A stretch of DNA of 33,524 nt, from the NCBI RefSeq assembly GCF_000420525.1, contig NZ_ATVC01000027.1, positions 1 to 33,524 on the forward strand, given 5' to 3'. A program made the position numbers and the translations under genes. Positions 18,219 to 26,798 of this stretch are shown in pieces. The notes beneath the pieces were generated by a model, which was not told the DNA's origin, did no database searches, and was given only the letters and a program-made list of their open reading frames with translations. This DNA is from Aquaspirillum serpens DSM 68 (GTDB lineage: Bacteria; Pseudomonadota; Gammaproteobacteria; Burkholderiales; Aquaspirillaceae). Positions within the stretch are counted from its first letter, which is position 1; every line of letters begins with the position of its first letter.

Positions 18219-19319
<1,101 letters not shown>

Positions 19320-19811
19320 TTAGATTTTCAAAATGCGCTCGCCACGACCAATACCCGAGGCACCGGTACGCACGGTTTCTAAAATCACGGTGCGGTCGAG
19401 TGCTTCGATAAAGGCGCCGAGTTTTTCGCTGGTGCCGGTGAGTTCGATGGTATAGGTTTTTTCCGTCACATCGATGATGCGGCCACGGAAAATATCCGCC
19501 ATCCGCTTCATTTCTTCACGGTCTTTACCGGTTGCACGCACTTTAATCAGCATCATCTCGCGCTCGATGTGATCTGATTCGTTCAGATCAATCACCTTCA
19601 CCACTTCAATCAGCTTGTTGAGCTGTTTGGTGATTTGTTCAATCACATCGTCAGAACCGTGAGTGACGATGGTCATGCGGCTGAGCGTCGCGTCTTCTGT
19701 GGTAGAAACGGTCAGGGAGTCGATGTTATAGCCACGAGCGGAGAACAACCCCACCACACGGGACAAGGCACCGGCTTCGTTTTCAATCAAAATGGAAAGA
19801 ATGTGTCGCAT
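19320..19811 (-). CDS. ilvH: Acetolactate synthase small (regulatory) subunit
   Basis: A 163-residue subunit with an N-terminal ACT domain (MRHILSILIENEAGALSRVVGLFSARGYNIDSLTV) and a C-terminal ALS_ss domain ending in a TGASGIGRGERILKI tail. It binds valine and confers feedback inhibition on IlvI. It starts 15 nt after the ilvI stop and is cotranscribed with it. Confidence 0.96.
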   Translation of the reverse strand: MRHILSILIENEAGALSRVVGLFSARGYNIDSLTVSTTEDATLSRMTIVTHGSDDVIEQITKQLNKLIEVVKVIDLNESDHIEREMMLIKVRATGKDREEMKRMADIFRGRIIDVTEKTYTIELTGTSEKLGAFIEALDRTVILETVRTGASGIGRGERILKI

Positions 19812-19826
19812 AGTGAAGGCCTTTGC

Positions 19827-21587
19827 TTAGCACAGATTACCGTAGTCGCGGTCACCATCACCGCCACCGTTATTGCGCATATGCGGAGGCAAGTCCATTT
19901 CGTCCAACCCTTTGCCGTTACCAACCATTGGGAAGACGTTAACTTTTTGATCCGTCATAAAGTCAAAGAACACCAAACGTTCTTTGTACTTGCTGCTAAA
20001 GAATTCTTTCAACACCGGCTCAACATCGGCTGGTTTTTCAACACGAACCCCGACATGGCCATACGCTTCTGCCAACTTCACAAAGTCGGGCAGGGCATCC
20101 ATGTAAGATTCCGAGTAGCGGTTGCCGTAGAAGAATTCTTGCCACTGCCGCACCATGCCTAAATAGCGATTATTCAGGTTCACAATTTTCACTGGGGTGT
20201 GATATTGCTTGCAGGTGGACAATTCTTGAATATTCATCTGAATCGAGGCTTCACCGGTAATACATGCCACGGTGGCATCAGGATTCGCCAACTGCGCCCC
20301 CATTGCAGCAGGCAAACCAAAGCCCATCGTGCCTAAACCACCGGAGTTAATCCACTGTTTTGGGCGATCAAATTTGTAGTATTGCGCAGCAAACATCTGG
20401 TGCTGACCTACGTCAGAGGTGATGATGGCTTGGCCGTTGGTCACTTCCCACAGTTTTTCTACCACATATTGTGGCTTGATAATCTCTTGGTCTTGCACAT
20501 ACAACAGCGAATTGGGTTTGCGCCATTCTTCAATCTGTTGCCACCACGCTTCCAAAGCGATGGAATCGATGTGGACGTTGGTTTGACGAATCAAGGCCAA
20601 CATTTCATGCAGCACATCTTTCACATTGCCGACGATAGGAATATCGACTTTGACACGCTTAGCAATCGAACTCGGGTCGATATCGATATGAATGATTTTC
20701 TTAGGTACGGCCAAGAATTTTTCTGGCACCGACACCACACGATCATCAAAACGCGCACCAACGGCAATCAGCACATCACAGTTTTGCATCGCCATGTTGG
20801 CTTCATAGGTACCGTGCATCCCCAACATACCGACAAATTGACGGTCGGTAGCAGGATAGGCGCCCAAGCCCATCAAGGTGTTGGTACAAGGTGCATTCAA
20901 CAGGCGCACTAAGTCGCGGACTTCTTCGCACGCATCAGCCAATACCGCACCACCACCCACATAGATAAATGGACGTTTGGCTTCGCTGATTAAGCTGACT
21001 GCTTTGCGAATTTGGCCGGGATGACCACGACCAGCGGGAACGTAAGAACGAATGCTGACTGATTCTGGATAGTTGAACTCAGTCATCGCCTGAGTCACAT
21101 CTTTTGGAATATCAATCACCACCGGACCAGGACGGCCGGTTTGCGCGATATAGAAAGCCTTTTTAAAGGTTTCTGCCAATTCATTGACATCACGCACTAA
21201 GAAATTGTGTTTGACGCATGGACGGGTAATCCCAACCATGTCCACTTCTTGGAAGGCATCTAAACCAATCGCGGGAGTGGCCACTTGGCCGGAAATCACC
21301 ACCATCGGAATCGAGTCTAAATAAGCTGTTGCAATCCCTGTGACCGCATTTGTCGCACCTGGGCCTGAGGTGACCAGCGCAACCCCAACCTTTTTGCTGG
21401 AACGCGAATACCCATCGGCAGCATGGACAGCTGCCTGTTCATGCCGAACCAACACATGCTTGAATTTATCTTGTTGGAAAATCGCGTCATAAATTTCCAG
21501 CACTGCGCCGCCTGGGTAGCCGAAAACAAATTCGACGCCCTCTTCTTGAAGGCAGCGCGCAACGATTTCCGCGCCCGAGATCTTCAT
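19827..21587 (-). CDS. ilvI: Acetolactate synthase large (catalytic) subunit
   Basis: A 586-residue ThDP- and FAD-dependent enzyme joining pyruvate to pyruvate or 2-oxobutyrate. It has the ThDP-activating Glu in EEGVEFVFGYPGGAVLEIYDA, RHEQAAVHAADGY, GPGATNAVTGIATAYLDSIPMVVISGQV, and the ThDP diphosphate motif as ACITGEASIQMNIQELSTCK ... NLNNRYLGMVRQWQ. In that motif the usual GDG reads GEA. Length and domain order are normal. It is the first gene of the ilvIHC operon, with nearly 500 bp of upstream DNA. Confidence 0.96.
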   Translation of the reverse strand: MKISGAEIVARCLQEEGVEFVFGYPGGAVLEIYDAIFQQDKFKHVLVRHEQAAVHAADGYSRSSKKVGVALVTSGPGATNAVTGIATAYLDSIPMVVISGQVATPAIGLDAFQEVDMVGITRPCVKHNFLVRDVNELAETFKKAFYIAQTGRPGPVVIDIPKDVTQAMTEFNYPESVSIRSYVPAGRGHPGQIRKAVSLISEAKRPFIYVGGGAVLADACEEVRDLVRLLNAPCTNTLMGLGAYPATDRQFVGMLGMHGTYEANMAMQNCDVLIAVGARFDDRVVSVPEKFLAVPKKIIHIDIDPSSIAKRVKVDIPIVGNVKDVLHEMLALIRQTNVHIDSIALEAWWQQIEEWRKPNSLLYVQDQEIIKPQYVVEKLWEVTNGQAIITSDVGQHQMFAAQYYKFDRPKQWINSGGLGTMGFGLPAAMGAQLANPDATVACITGEASIQMNIQELSTCKQYHTPVKIVNLNNRYLGMVRQWQEFFYGNRYSESYMDALPDFVKLAEAYGHVGVRVEKPADVEPVLKEFFSSKYKERLVFFDFMTDQKVNVFPMVGNGKGLDEMDLPPHMRNNGGGDGDRDYGNLC

Positions 21588-22071
21588 GATGTATACGTGA
21601 AACCACAGTCTAGTGAGACTGGGGAGGCGAGACGCAGACCGTATATTGCCTGTGCCTTGGCCGATAATGCCTCTGTCACGTTTTCCTTTCGTCTTTGGCC
21701 AAAGGGTTAATCCGAATAGTCAAGAAGTGTGCGGCATTTCACCGCGCTGGACGATATTGGTCGTCTACAAGATTCGCACGTGCCGGTTAGGGGCGAATAT
21801 AGGTGGGTCAACCGAACAGGGGTCGGGTCGCGTCCACAGCCCTGATGGGGCCGTGGCGGATTGACGCCAGCCTTGAGATTGGGTAGTCCACAGATTCTAT
21901 CTGCTGCGGACAGGCGAAGGTAGCCTATATGACAAAACTCGGTCAAGATTTTTGTGCGCGTGCAGCATCAAAATCTGTTCTGGCATCGGGCGAATAGATT
22001 GCACCGCGAGTTTTTGCAAACCCCGTTAAAATGCGACCTTCTTTTTTATAAGCCGATTTGAAAGTAGGGCA
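21588..22071. other. 484-bp divergent intergenic region (ilvI / RDD gene)
   Basis: No convincing gene. For ilvI (minus strand) a TTGACC box near 21944 could be a -35, with a poor -10. Close to ilvI lie a CAGTCT/AGACTG hairpin (21607-21622, AGTG loop) and the palindrome TTTGGCCAAA (21695-21704). No leader peptide rich in branched-chain amino-acid codons and no T-box-like or known riboswitch core was recognised. GC content is normal. A long untranslated leader for ilvI is possible. Confidence 0.4.
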
Positions 22072-22584
22072 ATGGAACAAAACATCACCATGGCAGGAAT
22101 CTGGCGGCGGTTGGGCAGTCTGCTGTATGAAGTGCTGCTGTTATCAGCATTGATTTTATTTGCGGGGGTGGCTTTTCAACCGTTGTTTGCTTGGTTAGGT
22201 CAAGAGACTTGGTTGGAATGGGTGTTTCGACTGTACTTATTAGCCGTGTTGTATGGCTATTTTACTTGGTGCTGGCGTCGTGGCGGGCAGACCCTTGCCA
22301 TGAAGACATGGCGTTTACGATTACAGCGACAAGACGGCTATCCCATCGATATCAAAACAGCCGGCCTCCGCTTTGCAATTGCAGCGATTTTATTGATTGG
22401 AATTCCGGCGATATCGTATTTAGGTTGGAAAGCACGATTGCCGTTTAAGTCAGCCGTGTTTGCTGCATTGAGTTGGTGGGCGTTGCCCTATTTATGGAGT
22501 GTATGGGACAAAGACAGACTGTTTTTGCATGATCGTTTGGCCGGAACCGTACAGATGTACGAGCCCCGACCACCCCGAACATGA
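22072..22584 (+). CDS. RDD-family membrane protein
   Basis: A 170-residue inner-membrane protein with an RDD domain. It starts MAGIWRRLGSLLYEVLLLSALILF (first helix with Arg), a second helix lies around WLEWVFRLYLLAVLYGYFTW, and GGQTLAMKTWRLRL and HDRLAGT close the conserved core. Family members are transport-related or of unknown role. AGTAGGG precedes the ATG. Its last 93 codons are duplicated at 23.4-23.7 kb, and its C-terminus (PRPPRT) differs from that of the second copy (PRPPRPPRR), so the 3' end may have been exchanged or reconstituted during insertion of the DNA that follows. Confidence 0.88.
   Translation: MEQNITMAGIWRRLGSLLYEVLLLSALILFAGVAFQPLFAWLGQETWLEWVFRLYLLAVLYGYFTWCWRRGGQTLAMKTWRLRLQRQDGYPIDIKTAGLRFAIAAILLIGIPAISYLGWKARLPFKSAVFAALSWWALPYLWSVWDKDRLFLHDRLAGTVQMYEPRPPRT
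22268..22578 (+). repeat. Direct repeat, copy 1 (3' part of RDD gene)
   Basis: About 311 bp, matching 23416-23726 at an offset of 1148 bp. I counted roughly 18 mismatches (about 94% identity). From the shared ATG (22300) to the end of the shared coding part there are 14 mismatches, all at third codon positions and all silent. They cluster in the 3' two-thirds; the first 120 nt have only one. Confidence 0.92.
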
Positions 22585-22619
22585 TTCATACAGCTAATCA
22601 AAGAAATCTATAAGGAATT

Positions 22620-23120
22620 TTAGGTGCGATATGACCGTTGCTCTGTCATAAGTTCACCAAGTGTTGGGGCTTTTTCATTCAGGCCATAAGAGGTATGAAC
22701 GGTATGGCTACCTAAGGCCCGAATAAGTGCTTGGCGCATGGTCATCAAGTATTCATTTGGACTTAACTTTTGGCTCTGATCTGCCAATTTTTGAATGTTG
22801 AAATTAAGGCTGCCATGCCATTCTGTGCTACCGTCCTTAAACAAAATAGCCACTATTTTTCCACCTTGACGAAAAACCGTATCAGCTTCTTGTTTTAGCT
22901 GTTGTTGAAAATGAACTTGCCGGTTTTGGTCGTGAGTACCGGCAAGGAGCTTTTCAACACTCTTTAACTTTTCTGCAAAATCAAAGTCGTTGTGCTGCTT
23001 AATGTACTCTTCAGTCTTCCACAACAACTTTTCAGGGCTAGTTGAACCATCCATACGCTTAAAAGGTGAGTGTATGAGATGGCTAAAGTCACCTCTCTGA
23101 CTTGATGAAGAAATTTTCAT
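22620..23120 (-). CDS. Unrecognised protein in an AT-rich insert
   Basis: A 166-residue protein of unknown function lying between the two RDD repeats. The N-terminus is Ser-rich and polar (MKISSSSQRGDFSHLIHSP), followed by a Lys/Glu-rich helical middle (EKLLWKTEEYIKQHNDFDFAEKLKS...). A central segment RQGGKIVAILFKDGSTEWHGSLNF looks like paired beta-strands, and a helical C-terminus contains NEYLMTMRQALIRALGSHT. No signal peptide or membrane segment. The start at 23120 is chosen because GGAG lies 6 nt upstream; an in-frame ATG six codons earlier lacks this. The surroundings are AT-rich and look acquired. A secreted effector or a toxin/defence cargo are only guesses. Confidence 0.7.
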   Translation of the reverse strand: MKISSSSQRGDFSHLIHSPFKRMDGSTSPEKLLWKTEEYIKQHNDFDFAEKLKSVEKLLAGTHDQNRQVHFQQQLKQEADTVFRQGGKIVAILFKDGSTEWHGSLNFNIQKLADQSQKLSPNEYLMTMRQALIRALGSHTVHTSYGLNEKAPTLGELMTEQRSYRT

Positions 23121-23153
23121 AGTGATCTCCAGAAACAAAGGTTTTACGGCTAT

Positions 23154-23192
23154 CTACAATCTACACATCACAAAAATCACCGTGGACAACAT
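23154..23192 (-). CDS. Possible 12-codon leader peptide
   Basis: A minute frame, MLSTVIFVMCRL then TAG, lies 33 nt upstream of the unrecognised gene. It is preceded by a strong ribosome site GGAGG 5 nt from this ATG; an adjacent ATG is one codon earlier. It is hydrophobic. It could be a regulatory leader or chance; there is no independent support. Confidence 0.25.
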   Translation of the reverse strand: MLSTVIFVMCRL

Positions 23193-23415
23193 CATCACCT
23201 CCAAGAGCCAAGTAAGAGTGTGCAATTCAATTTCATCAACTCCCATTTAATCCGGCTTTTGAAATTATTTTTGCTCTACTCGCACGGGGCATCTCAACTC
23301 GCTTAGAATACATAAACAAAACAAAAAAACCATTGTTATTTTTACCTTAAAAATTTAAACTTTGTTGATTTTAATATTTTTCGAAAAAATTTATCCCAAA
23401 AGTGTTTTTTCGGCA

Positions 23416-23726
23416 GGCGCTAGCGTCGTAGCGGGCAGACCCTTGCTATGAAGACATGGCGTTTACGATTACAGCGACAAGACGGCTATCCCATCGATAT
23501 CAAAACAGCTGGCCTCCGCTTTGCAATTGCAGCGATTTTATTGATTGGAATTCCGGCGATATCGTATTTAGGCTGGAAAGCACGATTGCCATTTAAGTCG
23601 GCCGTATTTGCTGCATTAAGTTGGTGGGCATTGCCCTATTTGTGGAGTGTGTGGGACAAAGACAGACTGTTTTTGCATGATCGGTTGGCCGGCACTGTAC
23701 AAATGTACGAGCCCCGCCCACCCCGA
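23416..23726 (+). repeat. Direct repeat, copy 2 (3' part of RDD gene)
   Basis: Second copy of the sequence at 22268-22578. At its left edge the codons matching Trp-Cys-Trp of the intact gene are altered (the second Trp codon TGG is TAG here), and AT-rich unrelated DNA lies immediately to the left. Beyond the right edge the gene continues with its own ending CCTCCACGGCGTTAA. Confidence 0.92.
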
Positions 23727-23741
23727 CCTCCACGGCGTTAA
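23448..23741 (+). pseudogene. 5'-truncated second copy of the RDD gene
   Basis: An open frame of 97 codons from ATG 23448, identical in protein to residues 77-169 of the intact RDD protein and then ending PPRR. It lacks the first transmembrane helix and its normal start region, and no ribosome site is evident. A TAG lies in frame just upstream. It is probably the displaced original 3' end of the gene rather than a working gene. However, the absence of any amino-acid change means it either arrived recently or is still selected. Confidence 0.7.
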
Positions 23742-23772
23742 GACTTAAACGCCATGCTTAACCATTTTTTAA
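23734..23772. terminator. Terminator between truncated RDD copy and dut
   Basis: GGCGTT (23734-23739) and AACGCC (23748-23753) form a stem overlapping the RDD-copy stop. They are followed on the plus strand by TTAACCATTTTTTAATGG. It could stop transcription from both converging sides. Confidence 0.5.
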
Positions 23773-24221
23773 TGGCTGCCAGTCGAACCAAAACCGCCTT
23801 CACCTCGGTCGCTGGTAGCAAAGTCATCCACCAGCCGGAACTGTGCTTGCATCACCGGCACAATCACCAACTGCGCAATCCGTTCTAATACTTGAATGGT
23901 GTACGGTGCCGAACCTCGGTTCCACACCGACACCATCAATTGCCCCTGATAATCAGAGTCGATCAACCCGACCAAGTTACCTAAAACAATCCCGTGCTTA
24001 TGTCCCAAACCCGAGCGCGGCAAAATCATGGCGGCGTATCCTGGATCGGCCAAATGAATCGCCATCCCAGTCGGGATTAACGCTGTCGCACCGGCGGCTA
24101 ATTCCAAAGGTTGTTCGAGGGCAGCGCGTAAATCCAGACCTGCGGCACCTGCGGTTGCATAAGCCGGAGGGGTATCGTGTAAACGTGGATCTAAAATTTT
24201 GACATCGACTTCTAAAGTCAT
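23769..24221 (-). CDS. dut: dUTP diphosphatase
   Basis: Trimeric dUTPase (dUTP to dUMP + PPi), 150 residues. All five motifs are visible: AGLDLRA (27-33), [10 protein letters not shown] (68-77), GLIDSDYQG (85-93, including the catalytic Asp), [10 protein letters not shown] (114-123) and the C-terminal lid [10 protein letters not shown] (139-148). AAGGA precedes the ATG. It starts 9 nt after the coaBC stop, the classical dfp-dut pairing. Confidence 0.96.
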   Translation of the reverse strand: MTLEVDVKILDPRLHDTPPAYATAGAAGLDLRAALEQPLELAAGATALIPTGMAIHLADPGYAAMILPRSGLGHKHGIVLGNLVGLIDSDYQGQLMVSVWNRGSAPYTIQVLERIAQLVIVPVMQAQFRLVDDFATSDRGEGGFGSTGSH

Positions 24222-24230
24222 CGTGTTTCC

Positions 24231-25421
24231 TTAATGTTGGGAAGCGGTCGCTAACATCTGGGCAATATGCTGCACAATCGCCCATGCCACCGCTGATTTT
24301 TCCATTCGTGGCATCGGATGTTGGCCAGCATCATCCAATAGCACAATTTCATTATCATCCGCCCCCATCGCTGCTTGCGCTAAATTGGCTACCAACAATG
24401 GCAGTTTTTTACGTTGCCGTTTCGCTTCGGCGAATTCCAAGACATTGCGGCTTTCTGCAGCAAACCCTACGCAAAAAGGCGCATCGGCGCGGGCGGCGAT
24501 AGTGGCTAAAATATCCGGATTTTCAAGCAAACTCAGCGTGGGTACGCCTTCATGCTGTTTCTTGATTTTGTGCTCGTGGTATTCGGCTGGGCGATAATCG
24601 GCAACCGCCGCCACCGAAATAAACACATCTTGCCCAGATAACGACTGCTCCACTGCGGCTAACATCTCACGCGCTTGTCGGACAGCAAGCGTATGCACCC
24701 CAACGGGCTCGGTTAACGCTGTTGGGCCAGACACTAATGTGACTTCGGCCCCCGCATCACGACAGGCACGCGCCAAGGCATACCCCATCTTACCGGAGCT
24801 GATATTGGTAATGCCGCGCACAGGGTCGATTGGTTCAAAAGTTGGACCAGCGGTTAATAACACCTTTTTTCCCGCCAAGATTTTAGGTTGATGACAACCT
24901 TGCAACAGATCGAACAGCTGGGCGGCTTCTAACATACGCCCATCCCCCACTTCACCGCAGGCTTGTTCACCATGAGCAGGACCAAACACTTGCACGCCAT
25001 CTGCTCGTAACTGTTGCACATTACGTTGATTGGGTGGGTTTTCCCACATCTGACGGTTCATTGCCGGTGCCACAACCAATGGGCAAGTGCGCGCCGCCGC
25101 CAGTGTCGAAATCAAATCATCACAGCGTCCCTGTGCCAAACGCGCTAAACAATCAGCAGTGGCCGGTGCAATTAAAAACACATCGGCTTGGCGACTCAGC
25201 TCAATATGGGCCATTGCATTCTCTGGCCGTGCATCCCATACATCGGTAAAGACCGGATGTCCCGACAATGCTTGAAAAGTGGTTGGGCTGATAAAATGGG
25301 TTGCCGCCTCGCTCATCACTACTCGGACCTGATGCCCTGCCTTCACTAATAAGCGCACCAACTCACAGCTTTTATAAGCGGCAATTCCGCCGGTCACACC
25401 AATCAAATAAGACCTTGCCAT
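24231..25421 (-). CDS. coaBC: Bifunctional phosphopantothenoylcysteine decarboxylase / phosphopantothenate-cysteine ligase
   Basis: A 396-residue coenzyme A synthesis enzyme. The N-terminal CoaC flavoprotein half has GVTGGIAAYKSCELVRLL, the active-site His in MAHIELSRQADVFLIAPATADCLA, and VVAPAMNRQMWENP, including the PAMNxxMW motif. The C-terminal CoaB ligase half starts near LLTAGPTFEPIDPVRGITNISSGKMGYALA and contains SVAAVADYRP. AGGAG lies 7 nt before the ATG. It is cotranscribed with dut. Confidence 0.96.
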   Translation of the reverse strand: MARSYLIGVTGGIAAYKSCELVRLLVKAGHQVRVVMSEAATHFISPTTFQALSGHPVFTDVWDARPENAMAHIELSRQADVFLIAPATADCLARLAQGRCDDLISTLAAARTCPLVVAPAMNRQMWENPPNQRNVQQLRADGVQVFGPAHGEQACGEVGDGRMLEAAQLFDLLQGCHQPKILAGKKVLLTAGPTFEPIDPVRGITNISSGKMGYALARACRDAGAEVTLVSGPTALTEPVGVHTLAVRQAREMLAAVEQSLSGQDVFISVAAVADYRPAEYHEHKIKKQHEGVPTLSLLENPDILATIAARADAPFCVGFAAESRNVLEFAEAKRQRKKLPLLVANLAQAAMGADDNEIVLLDDAGQHPMPRMEKSAVAWAIVQHIAQMLATASQH

Positions 25422-25622
25422 ATTGCACTCCTATTTCTGACATCAAAAAGAAGTCGATTCTAACGCAGCTATTTTGTGCTGATGAGGACTATTGATTTTG
25501 TATATCCAATCACCAAATCTATTATTTGGCATCATCCGTTTGAATTGATGTGGTGATTGTCTTAACTTTATTGGTACAATTAAAAAGTTTGCGCTATTGC
25601 GCTTTAAGGCCTGTGATTTCTC

Positions 25623-26798
25623 ATGATTGTGATGCGTCGAATTTCTCTGTCTCTGGGTATAGCGGCTACGGCTCTGATGCTCTGTGTCACGCCTGCGCAT
25701 GCTGATGAATCAGCAGAAATTGATAAATTGTTGCGGCAGGGGCAAACCGCTCAAGCATTACAACGCGCTAATCAATGGCTGACACAACATCCAAAAGATT
25801 TAAAAGTTCGTTTTCGTAGGGGTGTTATTTTAGCCGACCAAGGCCGCTTAAATGAGGCGATTGTGCAATTTGCTGAATTAAGCCGCGATCATCCTAACTT
25901 GGCCGAGGCACGCAATAATTTAGCCGTGTTGTATGCCGCACGTGGTGAATTTGATAAAGCACAACGCGAATTAGAACAAGCTATTGCCTCTCATCCCGCC
26001 TATGCCACAGCACACCGTAATTTAGGCGAGCTCTATGAACGGATGGCTAAACAGGCTTACGATAAGGCGTTAAACCTCAATAAAACAGCCCCCTCAGCCA
26101 CAGAAAATAATTTATCGCGGTTGGCATTGATGCGTGGGTTGGCCAGTGAAAGCACCTCTCCACAAATCGCACGTTTGGCCGCTGCCACGCCAACACCTGC
26201 CGCCACTCCACCAGCGAATAAAACTGTTGTAACACCGCCCCCGATCACCACGCCGAGTACAACGGTCAATAATCTGGCGCCATTACTGAAATCACCGCCT
26301 GCCCCACCTGCCACGGCAAAAACTGAAGCGCCTGCAGTAAAAGCAGAACCTGCGAAGACCGAACCTGCCAAAGTTGAACCTAAACCCACAGCAGCCACAG
26401 CAGTAAAACCGAGTGCAGAACCTGCTACTCCACCCGTAAATCCCGCACAGCAAGCAGAAGAGCAAGCTGCGATTGCTGCATTAAAAGCATGGGCAGACGC
26501 ATGGGCGGCAAAAGATGTGAATCGTTATTTAACTTTCTATGCCCCAGCGTTCCGTACGCCTAAAGGTGAAAGTCGTTCGGCATGGGAGGCCAGTCGGCGG
26601 GTAAGAATTGATAAACCAGGGCAAATAGAAGTTGAAATTTTGCAACCTGTCGCGAAAACTATTGCAAAAGACCAAGTTGAAATTCGTTTCCGTCAACGCT
26701 ATCGCTCATCCACTTTCTCTGCCAACAGTGCAAAATCGGTGCTGATGACTCGTCAGGCTGGCAAATGGCAGATTCTTGAAGAATCCGTAGGACGCTAA
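25623..26798 (+). CDS. Exported TPR protein with NTF2-like C-terminal domain
   Basis: A 391-residue protein. An N-terminal Sec signal peptide (cleavage after ...LCVTPAHA) is followed by three or four TPR repeats (about 30-155; for instance RFRRGVILADQGRLNEAIVQF and NNLAVLYAARGEFDKAQREL) and a Pro/Ala/Thr/Lys-rich linker (about 175-280). It ends in a domain of about 110 residues (ALKAWADAWAAKDVNRYLTFYAPAF...) of NTF2/SnoaL-like pattern. It is probably periplasmic, a scaffold for the L,D-transpeptidase encoded next, with which its stop and start codons overlap (TAATG) and whose C-terminal domain resembles its own. An ATG three codons later is an alternative start. Confidence 0.82.
   Translation: MIVMRRISLSLGIAATALMLCVTPAHADESAEIDKLLRQGQTAQALQRANQWLTQHPKDLKVRFRRGVILADQGRLNEAIVQFAELSRDHPNLAEARNNLAVLYAARGEFDKAQRELEQAIASHPAYATAHRNLGELYERMAKQAYDKALNLNKTAPSATENNLSRLALMRGLASESTSPQIARLAAATPTPAATPPANKTVVTPPPITTPSTTVNNLAPLLKSPPAPPATAKTEAPAVKAEPAKTEPAKVEPKPTAATAVKPSAEPATPPVNPAQQAEEQAAIAALKAWADAWAAKDVNRYLTFYAPAFRTPKGESRSAWEASRRVRIDKPGQIEVEILQPVAKTIAKDQVEIRFRQRYRSSTFSANSAKSVLMTRQAGKWQILEESVGR

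Noticed and set aside
20382-20912. 176-codon plus-strand open frame
   Set aside because: Antisense to ilvI, rich in His and Gln, without ribosome site or homology.
21588-22071. Riboswitch or attenuator for ilvI
   Set aside because: No leader peptide with clustered Leu/Ile/Val codons, no T-box core and no terminator/antiterminator pair with a T-tract could be found by eye.
26160-26460. Low-complexity Pro/Ala/Lys/Glu stretch as a tandem repeat
   Set aside because: It is a coding linker in the TPR protein, with irregular units rather than a true DNA repeat.
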